DNA from: Elusimicrobiota bacterium
Lineage (GTDB): Bacteria > Elusimicrobiota > Elusimicrobia > UBA1565
Direction: 5' to 3'
Length of the DNA: 31,815 nt
NCBI GenBank assembly: GCA_003450735.1
Contig: DMEZ01000065.1
Span: forward strand, 1 to 31,815
A program made the position numbers and the translations under genes. This document shows, piece by piece, positions 1 through 6,637 of this stretch (within the stretch, counting starts at the first letter, position 1; each line of letters begins with the position of its first letter). Under the pieces are notes generated by a model. That model did no database searches, was not told the DNA's origin, and saw only the letters and a program-made list of their open reading frames with translations.

Positions 1-630
1 CCAGGCGGCTACGAACCTCCGGCGAAGCCCTCCGTCTCCGCGGCATCCTCCAAGCCGCAGGAGTTCACCAACCGCGACATGCCCGCCGCGATGTCCGTCC
101 CGGCTTCAGCCCGGCCCTCCGCCTCGGCGCCCATCTCCAGCGCTTTCGGTCCCATGGGGTCCCAAGACAGCCGGAGATCCAGCCGCTCCGCCGCGGGCCG
201 TTCCTCCCAAGGTGAGCCGTCGAGGCAGGCGAAGCCCTCCGCGTCTTCCTCCGGGTACTCCGGCTCGGGAGCCGGCGGCGGCGCCTCCGGGGCGGGGTTC
301 GGCGCCGTCAACTCCAACAAGTCCTTCTTCGACGGCAGCAAGAAGAAGGAGGGTTCGGCCGCCGCGCCCGGCGCCGCTCCCAGCGGGACAAGCGGCGCTC
401 CCTCCTACGCCTCGTCGGCTGCGCCGGCTTTCGACGAAGAGTCCGAAGAGACGCTCAACGACCTGCGCCAGGCCGAGAACCTCCTTGGCGGCAATCCTCT
501 CGAGAAGCCCGGCCGCCCCCAGCGGGACGTGCTCGAGCTGCTCCTGCGCTTCGCCATGCTCCTGGCCGGCCTGCTGGCTTTCAAGAACCGGAAGCTCGCC
601 TATCTGCTCGGCCTGCGCCGCACGACGTAG
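1..630 (+). CDS. C-terminal part of a Pro/Ser/Gly-rich protein with a C-terminal membrane segment
   Basis: The reading frame is open from base 1, so the true start lies outside the window; about 209 residues are visible. The first two thirds are low complexity (Ser, Ala, Gly, Pro) and probably disordered. A short acidic helical segment follows (DEESEETLNDLRQAENLL). The last 30 residues hold one hydrophobic helix (LLLRFAMLLAGLLAF) followed by a basic tail (KNRK...RRTT), which fits a single membrane anchor with the tail in the cytoplasm. The stop at 628-630 lies 4 bases before the next gene, so the two are probably co-transcribed. I do not recognise the family and assign no function. That the frame is coding is supported by its length, the membrane helix and the tight junction to the regulator gene. 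Confidence 0.6.
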   Translation, partial: PGGYEPPAKPSVSAASSKPQEFTNRDMPAAMSVPASARPSASAPISSAFGPMGSQDSRRSSRSAAGRSSQGEPSRQAKPSASSSGYSGSGAGGGASGAGFGAVNSNKSFFDGSKKKEGSAAAPGAAPSGTSGAPSYASSAAPAFDEESEETLNDLRQAENLLGGNPLEKPGRPQRDVLELLLRFAMLLAGLLAFKNRKLAYLLGLRRTT

Positions 631-634
631 CCGC

Positions 635-1330
635 ATGAGCCCCGTCGACGCCATGAAGGAGGCGGACGCGGTCCGCGCGATGCGGGCCGCGCCCATGTTC
701 TCCGCGGTCGGCGAGGGCGCCGTGCGGCGCCTGCTCTTGCGCTGCGGGCTCCGGCGCTGCTCGGCCGGGGAGGCCGTCTTCGAGGCGGGGCAGAGGGCCG
801 AGGGGTTCTTCGTCGTGCTCTCGGGGCGCGTGAAGGTCTTCAAGCTCTCCCCCAAGGGGGACGAGCAGATCCTGCACCTCTACGGCCCGGGAAGGACCAT
901 CGGCGAGGCGGCGATGTGGGCGGGGCTTCCCTATCCGGCCTTCGCCTCGGCCCTTCAGGACTCCGTCCTGCTGCCCGTCCCGCAGGCCACCCTGCGCCAG
1001 TGCCTGGCCTCCGACCCGGACCTGGTGATGGGGATGCTGGCCGGCCTCTCCGCGAAGCTCCACGAGTTCGCCCGGCTCATCGAGGAGCTCTCCCTTAAGG
1101 ACGTGCCCGCGCGCCTGGCCGGGGCGCTGCTCGCCGAGTCCCGCCGCGCCGGGGCGCCGCGCTTCAAGCTCCCCCAGACCAAGAAGGAGCTCGCCGCGCA
1201 GCTCGGCACGGTCCCCGAGACCCTCAGCCGAGCCTTCCGCAAGCTCAAGGCCGCCAAGCTCGTGGAACTGCGCGGCTCCGTCCTCGTCCTGCGCGACTCC
1301 GCCAGGCTCGCCCGATTCGCTGGGGAGTAG
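635..1330 (+). CDS. Crp/Fnr-family transcriptional regulator (DNR-like)
   Basis: A 231-residue protein of the usual Crp/Fnr length. Residues about 20-125 form the cyclic-nucleotide-binding-type beta-barrel (FFVVLSGRVKVFKLSPKGDEQILHLYGPGRTIGEAAM is the conserved core). A long dimerisation helix follows at about 127-155. The C-terminal winged helix-turn-helix at about 180-204 (TKKELAAQLGTVPETLSRAF) is typical of the Crp family. The N-terminal four-cysteine set that holds the FNR iron-sulfur cluster is absent (Cys only at 37, 42 and 123), so it is not a classical FNR. A DNR/NnrR-type or other effector-sensing member is more likely. ATG at 635 was chosen; ATG at 653 is an alternative, and neither has a clear Shine-Dalgarno. 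The next gene carries a DNR/FNR-type box in its promoter, so that gene is a natural target (inference). Confidence 0.88.
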   Translation: MSPVDAMKEADAVRAMRAAPMFSAVGEGAVRRLLLRCGLRRCSAGEAVFEAGQRAEGFFVVLSGRVKVFKLSPKGDEQILHLYGPGRTIGEAAMWAGLPYPAFASALQDSVLLPVPQATLRQCLASDPDLVMGMLAGLSAKLHEFARLIEELSLKDVPARLAGALLAESRRAGAPRFKLPQTKKELAAQLGTVPETLSRAFRKLKAAKLVELRGSVLVLRDSARLARFAGE

Positions 1331-1333
1331 GGC

Positions 1334-1347
1334 TTGACCTAAGTCAA
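1334..1347. promoter_or_regulatory. FNR/DNR-type operator, perfect TTGAC-N4-GTCAA
   Basis: The sequence TTGACCTAAGTCAA is a perfect 5-4-5 inverted repeat of the form bound by Crp/Fnr-family regulators of the FNR/DNR group. The flanks extend the symmetry to 8 of 10 positions per half. The dyad centre is at 1340.5, which is -41.5 from the predicted transcription start at 1382, the canonical class II activator position. The regulator gene sits immediately upstream. The binding protein is inferred. Confidence 0.8.
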
Positions 1348-1369
1348 GGCGTCCCGGACGTCTTCGGGT

Positions 1370-1375
1370 GATAAT
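1370..1375 (+). promoter_or_regulatory. -10 box (GATAAT) of a predicted leaderless ferredoxin transcript
   Basis: GATAAT matches TATAAT at 5 of 6 positions and is preceded by T. Six bases separate it from ATG 1382, so transcription should start at or next to the A of the start codon. There is no Shine-Dalgarno. No -35 hexamer is seen; the FNR/DNR-type box occupies that region. Confidence 0.65.
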
Positions 1376-1381
1376 AGTCCC

Positions 1382-2128
1382 ATGACAGCCAAGACCCGGA
1401 AGATCGTCCATATCGACGAAGAGAAGTGCGACGGCTGCGGCCTCTGCGTCCCCTCCTGCGCGGAGGGGGCCATCCGCATCGTAAACGGCAAGGCGAAGCT
1501 GCTCGCCGAGAATCTCTGCGACGGGCTCGGCGCCTGCCTGGGGGAGTGCCCCAAGGGGGCGATCAAGATCGAGGAAAGGGCAGCCGAGGAGTTCGACGAG
1601 GCCGCGGTGGAGAAGCACCTGGGCCGCAAACCCGCGCCGATTCACGCCCCTCCGCCCATGGGCGGCTGCCCAGGCTCGATGGCCCGCTCCTTCAAGCCCG
1701 CCGCCGCGCCGGCCCAGGCGCCTTGCGCGGCCGGGGAGGGCCGCTCAGAGCTGACGCACTGGCCCGTCCAGCTCACCCTCCTGCCCGCCTCGGGGCCGCT
1801 GTGGGACGGGGCCGACCTGCTGCTGGCCGCCGACTGCGCGGCCTACGCCATGGCGGGCTTCCACGAGCGCCTGCTCAAGGGGCGCACCCTGGCCCTGGCC
1901 TGCCCCAAGCTCGACGACGCGGGAGCCTACGTCGAGAAGCTCGGCCACATCCTGGCGCACAACGACGTGCGCTCCATCACCATCGCGCGCATGGAGGTTC
2001 CCTGCTGCGGCGGCTTGGAGCACATCGTGCGCGAGGCGATGCGGAACTCGGGGAAGAACATCCCGGTCACGAGCGTCGTCGTCAGCATCCGTGGAGAGGT
2101 GCTGTCGATGGCGCCGCTGAAAACCTAG
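1382..2128 (+). CDS. Ferredoxin-domain (4Fe-4S) protein under a DNR/FNR-type box
   Basis: A 248-residue cytoplasmic iron-sulfur protein. The N-terminal ferredoxin domain has a complete first cluster motif (C16xxC19xxC22xxxC26). The second motif (C46, C52, C56-Pro) lacks the Cys expected at position 49, which is Leu in the stretch CDGLGAC. The second site may hold a 3Fe-4S cluster, use another ligand, or hold no cluster. A Pro/Ala-rich linker (about 88-120) leads to a C-terminal domain of about 125 residues with further cysteines (DCAAYA, ACPK, PCCGG). Proteins of this build are known from anaerobes, often near Crp/Fnr regulators or hybrid-cluster proteins. The exact electron-transfer partner is unknown. 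The start is fixed by the upstream promoter layout, which predicts a leaderless mRNA. Confidence 0.85.
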   Translation: MTAKTRKIVHIDEEKCDGCGLCVPSCAEGAIRIVNGKAKLLAENLCDGLGACLGECPKGAIKIEERAAEEFDEAAVEKHLGRKPAPIHAPPPMGGCPGSMARSFKPAAAPAQAPCAAGEGRSELTHWPVQLTLLPASGPLWDGADLLLAADCAAYAMAGFHERLLKGRTLALACPKLDDAGAYVEKLGHILAHNDVRSITIARMEVPCCGGLEHIVREAMRNSGKNIPVTSVVVSIRGEVLSMAPLKT

Positions 2129-2130
2129 CC

Positions 2131-3600
2131 TTATTTCAGGTCGTCAGAACGGTCGCTGGGGATGTTGTGCTGGGCGAGGATCTCCGGATGGACCTTCGCC
2201 GCCCAGGCGGCGTCCAGGATGATCTTCCCGTTGAAATCCGTCAGCGGGTCGGTGCGCAGGACGTGGAAGCCCCCTTGGGGGTTCTCGAAGGCCTTCGCGA
2301 GGCTCTTCATGTCCGAGACGTGCACCCCGTTGACGGAGTCGATGAGGATGCTGCGGAAGTCGTGGTAGCCGGCGTTGACGTCGTGGGGGAAGACGTAGGC
2401 CAGCACGACGGCCTGCTCCCGCACCGGGGAGGGGTAGACGTACTCCTGGAGGTGCTTGAGGCTGGTCGGGACGTTGTTGGGGTTCCAGAGGCCGATGTAG
2501 TTGCGGGTCACCGGGGTGAAGACGAGCCCGGCGAAGATGAGATAGCTCGGCTTGGCGTCGTAGATCGGCCCGTCCACCAGGTCCTTGAACTCGCTCTTGA
2601 GCTTGACCGTGAGCTTTACCGGGCGCCCCTCGCGGATGACGTCGAGCGAGGCGCTCTCGCCGGCCTGGTACATCGCGGTAAGGTGGGAGCATTGCAGGCG
2701 CTTGTCCTTGTCGAACAGGTAGGTGCCGTCGTTGGCGATGGGGACGCCGTCGATCGCCGTGACGACGTCACCCTCCTGCAGGACGCCCCAGCCGGAGCTT
2801 CCGTAAGTGATCTTGTTGACGAGGATGCCCGTCTGCTCGGGGCGCAGCTTAAAGAAGCGGCGCAGGTCGGCGTTCTCCATCGGCTCCCAGACGATGCCGA
2901 GGAAGGGGATGCGGTCGTAGCGGCCGTCCGAGATGTCCTTGAGGAAGCGCTTGACCAGCGTGATGGGCACCATGTAGCCGATGTTCTCGGCGCCCTGGCC
3001 GCTGAAGGACTGGAAGCTGACTCCCACGAGACGTCCGTCCTTGACCACCGGGCCCCCGCTGTTGCCCGGGTTGATGGCGGCGTCCGTCTGGACGGCGAGC
3101 AGGCGCCGGGCCGAGTGGGTGTATTCGATGACCTCGATGCGCGAGACCACGCCCTCGGTGATGGAGAGGTCGTCGCCGCCCAGCGGGAAGCCGTAGGCGG
3201 CCACGCGGTCGCGCTGGCGGGGGAGGTCCCCGAGCGGCAGGGGCTTGGTGCCCTGGAAGAAGCGCGGGTCCTCCACCTTGAGCACCGCGAGTTCGGTGTC
3301 GTGGGCGACGAACTCGACGCGGGCGTTGAACTTGTCGGCGTCTCCGGCCTTGCGCACCTGGATGAAGATCTTGTCGCTGACCACGTGGGCGTTGGTCAGG
3401 ATGCGGCCGCCCTCGATGATGACGCCGGAGCCCGAGAGGTTGTCCTGGGGGTTCATCTGCCAGGGCTGGTACCAGTCGGGCTTCTGGAAGGTCGTGAAGA
3501 TCTTGACCACCGACCGGCGGACGAGGTCTTCCTCCGCGGCCATGGCGGGGCGGGGGGAGAGGGCACAGAGCAGGACGGCGAAAGCCAGGCAGGTTCTCAT
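2131..3600 (-). CDS. Secreted trypsin-like serine protease with PDZ domains (Deg9-like), paralogue 1
   Basis: A 489-residue HtrA/Deg-type protease, probably a periplasmic protein quality-control or processing enzyme. A signal peptide covers residues 1-21 (MRTCLAFAVLLCALSPRPAMA). In the S1 protease domain the catalytic His is H72 (TNAHVV) and the nucleophile S181 (NPGNSGGP). The position of the catalytic Asp in DegP-type enzymes is Glu103 here (HDTELAVLKV). A PDZ domain lies at about 230-335 (GILVNKITYGSSGWGVLQEGD). A Deg9-type C-terminal region follows (PSYLIFAGLVFTPVTRNY at about 351-368). ATG at 3600 was preferred over an in-frame upstream extension because it gives a signal peptide and has GGAGG 9 nt ahead. 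It diverges from the symporter gene. The gene at 22620-24080 is a close paralogue, down to the shared tail PSDRSDDLK. Confidence 0.9.
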   Translation of the reverse strand: MRTCLAFAVLLCALSPRPAMAAEEDLVRRSVVKIFTTFQKPDWYQPWQMNPQDNLSGSGVIIEGGRILTNAHVVSDKIFIQVRKAGDADKFNARVEFVAHDTELAVLKVEDPRFFQGTKPLPLGDLPRQRDRVAAYGFPLGGDDLSITEGVVSRIEVIEYTHSARRLLAVQTDAAINPGNSGGPVVKDGRLVGVSFQSFSGQGAENIGYMVPITLVKRFLKDISDGRYDRIPFLGIVWEPMENADLRRFFKLRPEQTGILVNKITYGSSGWGVLQEGDVVTAIDGVPIANDGTYLFDKDKRLQCSHLTAMYQAGESASLDVIREGRPVKLTVKLKSEFKDLVDGPIYDAKPSYLIFAGLVFTPVTRNYIGLWNPNNVPTSLKHLQEYVYPSPVREQAVVLAYVFPHDVNAGYHDFRSILIDSVNGVHVSDMKSLAKAFENPQGGFHVLRTDPLTDFNGKIILDAAWAAKVHPEILAQHNIPSDRSDDLK

Positions 3601-3661
3601 CGGGGGAAGCCTCCGGTGGGCATTTGTAGCATAATGTCCTAGAATCGCTCCAGGAGGCTTC
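3601..3661. promoter_or_regulatory. Divergent promoter region between protease and symporter genes
   Basis: This 61-bp gap must hold the start signals of both genes. On the plus strand there are -10-like CATAAT (3630-3635) and TAGAAT (3640-3645), then AGGAGG (3652-3657) before ATG 3662. On the minus strand GGAGG precedes the protease ATG, with TACAAA as a possible -10. No clear -35 hexamer was seen on either strand. Confidence 0.45.
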
Positions 3662-4987
3662 ATGCAGACCCTCGAAGGATTCCTGAACACGCTCAGCGGC
3701 TGGGTCTGGGGCGTCCCCCTGCTCGTCCTCCTCTGCGGCACCCACCTCTACCTCACGTTCCGGCTCGGGTTCATCCAGCGCCACATCGGCTCGGCCATCC
3801 GCATCTCCTTCTCGCGGGGGAAGGAGGGGGAAGGCGACGTCAGCCACTTCGCGGCCCTCATGACGGCCCTCGCCGCCACCATCGGCACCGGCAACATCGT
3901 CGGCGTGGCCACCGCGGTGGCCGCGGGCGGGCCGGGGGCGGTGCTCTGGATGTGGCTGACGGGCGTGTTCGGCATCGCGACCAAGTATTCGGAGGCCGTC
4001 CTGGCGGTCAAATACCGCGTCAAGACGGCGGCGGGGGAGATGGCCGGCGGGCCGATGTACGCGCTCGAGCGGGGTTTGGGTCTGCGTTGGCTGGGCGTCC
4101 TGTTCGCGGCGTTCACCGCCCTGGCGGCCTTCGGCATCGGCGACATGGTGCAGGCCAACTCCATCGCCTCGATGCTCAAGGAGACCTTCGGCGTCTCCCC
4201 GTGGCTCTCGGGAGTCGTTCTGACCGCCGCGGCGGGCTTCGTCATCCTGGGCGGCATCAGGCAGATCGCCAGGACATGCGAGCTGCTTGTCCCCTTCATG
4301 GCGGTCTTCTACGTCCTCGGCTGCCTGTTCCTACTCGTCTCCGGCTGGAAGACCCTTCCGGACACCGTGCGACTCATCCTCTCGAGCGCCTTCAGCGGGC
4401 AGGCCGCGGTCGGCGGCTTCCTGGGCGCCGGGGTGAAGGAGGCCCTGCGCTTCGGCGTGGCCCGAGGGCTTTTCTCCAACGAGTCGGGCCTCGGCAGCGC
4501 GCCCATCGTCGCGGCCGCGGCCAGGACCAGCAACCCCGTCCGGCAGGCCCTGGTCTCCTCGACCGGCACCTTCTGGGACACCGTGGTCGTCTGCCTGATG
4601 ACCGGCCTCGTGGTGGTCAACTCCGGGCGCTGGGTGGAGGGGCTCAAGGGCGCGGCGCTCACCAAGGCGGCCTTCGAGGGCATCCCCTACGTCGGCCCGG
4701 CCATACTGAGCCTGGGCCTCCTCACCTTCGTGTTCTCCACCATCCTGGGCTGGGAGTACTACGGCGAGAAGGCGGCCGAATACCTGCTGGGGCCCCGCGT
4801 CGTGAAGCCCTACCGCGTCCTCTGGGTGGCGGCCGTGATGGTCGGCTCGGTGGTGAGCTTGCCCGCGGTGTGGGCCTTCGCCGACGTCATGAACGGCCTC
4901 ATGGCCGCGCCCAACCTCATTTGCCTGATCCTGCTGACCCCGGTCATCCTCGAGGAGACCCGGACCCACCTGCACAAGGAGCTCTGA
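3662..4987 (+). CDS. Sodium:alanine/glycine symporter, AGCS family
   Basis: A 441-residue polytopic inner-membrane transporter of normal family length. AGCS proteins take up alanine or glycine together with sodium. The family signature ATIGTGNIVGVATA is at about 72-85, followed by GGPGAVLWMWLTGVFGIATKYSE. GGPMYALERGLG lies near 129, and the conserved GLFSNESGLGSAPI near 270-283. Many hydrophobic helices are spaced through the protein, and it ends in a short charged tail. ATG 3662 has a strong AGGAGG 4 nt upstream. The stop overlaps the start of the xdhC-like gene by one base (TGATG), so the two are translationally coupled. The exact amino acid cannot be read from the sequence. Confidence 0.93.
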   Translation: MQTLEGFLNTLSGWVWGVPLLVLLCGTHLYLTFRLGFIQRHIGSAIRISFSRGKEGEGDVSHFAALMTALAATIGTGNIVGVATAVAAGGPGAVLWMWLTGVFGIATKYSEAVLAVKYRVKTAAGEMAGGPMYALERGLGLRWLGVLFAAFTALAAFGIGDMVQANSIASMLKETFGVSPWLSGVVLTAAAGFVILGGIRQIARTCELLVPFMAVFYVLGCLFLLVSGWKTLPDTVRLILSSAFSGQAAVGGFLGAGVKEALRFGVARGLFSNESGLGSAPIVAAAARTSNPVRQALVSSTGTFWDTVVVCLMTGLVVVNSGRWVEGLKGAALTKAAFEGIPYVGPAILSLGLLTFVFSTILGWEYYGEKAAEYLLGPRVVKPYRVLWVAAVMVGSVVSLPAVWAFADVMNGLMAAPNLICLILLTPVILEETRTHLHKEL

Positions 4988-5763
4988 TGGAAAAGAACCT
5001 GAACTCCGTCGAATACCATCCCGACCTGCCGCGGCCGGCGGTGCTGTGCACCATCGTCCGCATCCACGGCAGCGCACCCCAGCAGGTGGGGGCGAAGATG
5101 TGGGTGTGCGCCGAGCGCTTCGTGGGCACCATCGGCGGAGGGGCGATGGAGCACCAGGCGATGGCTCTCGCGCGCGAGATGCTCAAAAGCCCCAAGCCCG
5201 AACCGCAGGTGAAGGAGTTCAAACTCAACGAGGAGGCCGGGCTCGTCTGCGGCGGGAAGGCCGAGGTGTTCTTCGAGCCGCTCCCGAGCCGGAAGTCCAT
5301 CCACCTCTTCGGCGGAGGGCACGTCGGCCGCGCGGCCGCCGCGGTGTTCGCGCAGATGCCCTTCGACCTGCACGTCATCGACGCGAGGGCCGAGTGGGCC
5401 GTGCAGGACGCCTTCCCGCCCGAAGCCCAGGTCCACTGCGCCGCCCCGGTCGAGTACGTGCGCTCCAGGGAGTGGACGGCCGACGACGCCGCCTGCGTGT
5501 TCACGCACTCTCACGACGTGGACTTCCCCATCGCGGCCGAGCTGGCGGGCCGGCCTTTGGGCTACCTCGGGGTCATCGGCTCCAAGAACAAGGCCCGGGA
5601 GTTCCAGGACCGCATCCGGCGCGAGAAGGGGGAGGCCCTGGCGAAGGCCTGGCAGGAGCACGTGCGCTGTCCTATCGGCCTGCCCTTGCCGAGCAAGAAT
5701 CCCAAGGTCATCGCGGTCGCCGTGGCGGCACAGCTCCTGCAGGAGTGGGGGCTGGGGAAGTAG
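4987..5763 (+). CDS. xdhC: XdhC/CoxI-family protein (molybdenum-hydroxylase maturation factor)
   Basis: A 258-residue cytoplasmic protein. Known XdhC proteins bind molybdenum cofactor, promote its sulfuration and deliver it to xanthine dehydrogenase-type enzymes. The N-terminal XdhC_CoxI domain shows IVRIHGSAPQQVGAKM, IGGGAMEHQ (about 49-57) and LVCGG (86-90). The C-terminal Rossmann domain shows HLFGGGHVG (106-114), GVIGSKNKA (195-203) and the family ending CPIGLPLPSKNPKVIAVAVAAQLL (from 228). It is coupled to the amino-acid symporter upstream, an unusual partner. No molybdenum hydroxylase is in the window, so the client enzyme must be elsewhere. A MobA-like nucleotidyltransferase lies 0.9 kb downstream and could belong to the same pathway. 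Confidence 0.9.
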   Translation: MEKNLNSVEYHPDLPRPAVLCTIVRIHGSAPQQVGAKMWVCAERFVGTIGGGAMEHQAMALAREMLKSPKPEPQVKEFKLNEEAGLVCGGKAEVFFEPLPSRKSIHLFGGGHVGRAAAAVFAQMPFDLHVIDARAEWAVQDAFPPEAQVHCAAPVEYVRSREWTADDAACVFTHSHDVDFPIAAELAGRPLGYLGVIGSKNKAREFQDRIRREKGEALAKAWQEHVRCPIGLPLPSKNPKVIAVAVAAQLLQEWGLGK

Positions 5764-6072
5764 CGGTAGGCGTACCAAAAAGTCTTGAAGAATCAGGGCG
5801 TGCGCATCCTGATGCAATTCACCCCCCACGAATATTGCTAATGACCCTCTAGAACAGTTGCAAATATCCCGTTTTATGCGCCGTCATCATTCCTGAAGTC
5901 ATGAACTGCCGGAAACGCATCGTCGGAACTGAACTCGCCCAAAGCCCCCGGACCAGCGCCTCGCGGCTGCAAGATGCCGCGGGGACGAAGAGCGAAATGA
6001 GCGGCGCCGGTGAGTAGGGGCGGAACCGAAAGCCGGCGCCGGCGGAGCGGAGAAGGGCTTGCCGCCGCCGCT
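5764..6072. other. Intergenic stretch of 309 bp without a convincing gene
   Basis: No supportable coding frame was found; the longest is a 38-codon ATG frame from 5901 to 6017 that resembles nothing I know. The first part is AT-richer than its surroundings. Two possible RNA hairpins are visible. One has arms atcagg/cctgat (5792-5797 and 5808-5813) just after xdhC. The other has arms cctcgcggc/gccgcgggg (5959-5967 and 5976-5984, one U-G pair, 8-nt loop). Neither is followed by a T run. The far end is a GC-rich block next to the terminator-like hairpin of the DUF2442 gene. Confidence 0.4.
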
Positions 6073-6082
6073 TCAGCGGCGG
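6065..6082 (-). terminator. Perfect GC hairpin over the DUF2442 stop codon
   Basis: Arms CCGCCGC (6065-6071) and GCGGCGG (6076-6082) pair perfectly around the loop TTCA. The hairpin contains the last codons and the stop of the DUF2442 gene. There is no T run after it on the minus strand, so intrinsic termination is uncertain; it may instead protect the 3' end or pause RNA polymerase. Confidence 0.4.
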
Positions 6083-6327
6083 GCGATCTGGATCTTCATG
6101 CTGTCGTACAGGAATTCAGGGGCCAAGTCGGCGCCGCTCTCCCACACGACGGTTCCAAGGACGGGATCAGCCTTGAAGGCCTTGAACCTTCGCATGTTCT
6201 TGAGAGGGCCGAAAACCTCGCCTTCAAGTTCTCCGGCCAGATCCACTTCGCCTTCCGCGCCGTCGTTGAAGCGGACCCATATGACGTAGTCGTGGAGGTA
6301 TTTCGCTTGCGTGACATGAAGGATCAT
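6073..6327 (-). CDS. DUF2442 protein, second gene of a DUF4160/DUF2442 pair
   Basis: An 84-residue protein (MILHVTQAKYLHDYVIWVRF...) that matches DUF2442 in length and in the core VRFNDGAEGEVDLAGEL...GPLKNMRRFKAFKADPVLGTVVW followed by GADLAPEFLYD. The family often sits next to DUF4160, and the pair has been suggested to act as a toxin-antitoxin-like module; the roles are not settled. ATG 6327 was preferred over an in-frame upstream extension because it lies 5 bp after the stop of the DUF4160 gene and matches the usual N-terminus. The gene ends in a GC hairpin. Confidence 0.85.
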   Translation of the reverse strand: MILHVTQAKYLHDYVIWVRFNDGAEGEVDLAGELEGEVFGPLKNMRRFKAFKADPVLGTVVWESGADLAPEFLYDSMKIQIARR

Positions 6328-6332
6328 GGCAG

Positions 6333-6593
6333 TCAATCCAGGGGTTTGATAGGGAACAGGGCCTTTTTCTGCTCGGCCAGCTCCCATTCGCTCAGAAGTT
6401 CAGCCTTGCGCAGCTTCCGCCATTCCTGCACCAGAGCGAGAGCGCGTTTAGACATGTCCCCGCCGACGACTCTCCCGCTTCTGATATCCACGACGATCTC
6501 GTCATCGCCGTATTTGGCGTGAAAGTGCGGGGGCCGGTGCTCGCGCCAGAACATGAAGATCACGATGCCGAAGAACCGGCTGATGACGGGCAT
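6333..6593 (-). CDS. DUF4160 protein, first gene of a DUF4160/DUF2442 pair
   Basis: An 86-residue protein with the clear DUF4160 pattern: MPVISRFFGIVIFMFWREH at the start, then RPPHFHAKYGDDEIVVDI, and SKRALALVQEWRKLRKAELLSEWELA towards the end. The HFHA stretch and the basic helix are the most conserved parts of the family. It is first in a two-gene unit with DUF2442. The start codon has no Shine-Dalgarno; a perfect TATAAT on the minus strand (plus-strand bases 6601-6606) lies 7 nt upstream, which predicts a leaderless or nearly leaderless transcript. That -10 box lies inside a palindrome, which suggests autoregulation. Which protein would be toxin or antitoxin cannot be told from sequence. 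Confidence 0.87.
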   Translation of the reverse strand: MPVISRFFGIVIFMFWREHRPPHFHAKYGDDEIVVDIRSGRVVGGDMSKRALALVQEWRKLRKAELLSEWELAEQKKALFPIKPLD

Positions 6594-6617
6594 TGCTCAT
6601 ATTATAACAAATGAGCA
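6594..6617. promoter_or_regulatory. Operator-like palindrome TGCTCAT-N10-ATGAGCA over the DUF4160 promoter
   Basis: Seven-base perfect arms (6594-6600 and 6611-6617) flank a 10-bp AT-rich spacer that contains the minus-strand TATAAT. A protein bound here would block the DUF4160/DUF2442 promoter. It would also lie over the expected -35 region of the divergent MobA-like gene (about 6603-6608). Autoregulation by the pair is an inference by analogy with toxin-antitoxin operons. Confidence 0.6.
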
Positions 6618-6625
6618 TTTTAGTG

Positions 6626-6631
6626 TAAGAT
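6626..6631 (+). promoter_or_regulatory. -10-like box (TAAGAT) six bases before the MobA-like start
   Basis: TAAGAT lies exactly 6 nt before ATG 6638. There is no Shine-Dalgarno, so a leaderless mRNA is predicted, as at several other genes in the window. Confidence 0.5.
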
Positions 6632-6637
6632 GGTCCC

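Noticed and set aside
1334..1339. TTGACC as a -35 hexamer for the ferredoxin promoter
   Set aside because: The spacing to GATAAT is 30 bp, far from 17. The bases belong to the TTGAC-N4-GTCAA palindrome.
1426..3642. 738-codon plus-strand open frame
   Set aside because: It runs out of frame through the ferredoxin gene and antisense through the protease gene. Its composition (Arg, Gly, Val, Asp) is that of a GC-rich shadow frame.
3601..3741. Longer start for the first protease (ATG 3741)
   Set aside because: It would place 47 residues before a clear signal peptide and overlap the start of the divergent symporter gene. ATG 3600 has a Shine-Dalgarno.
5901..6017. 38-codon frame in the 5764-6072 gap
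   Set aside because: No Shine-Dalgarno, no -10 box at the usual distance, and no recognisable pattern.
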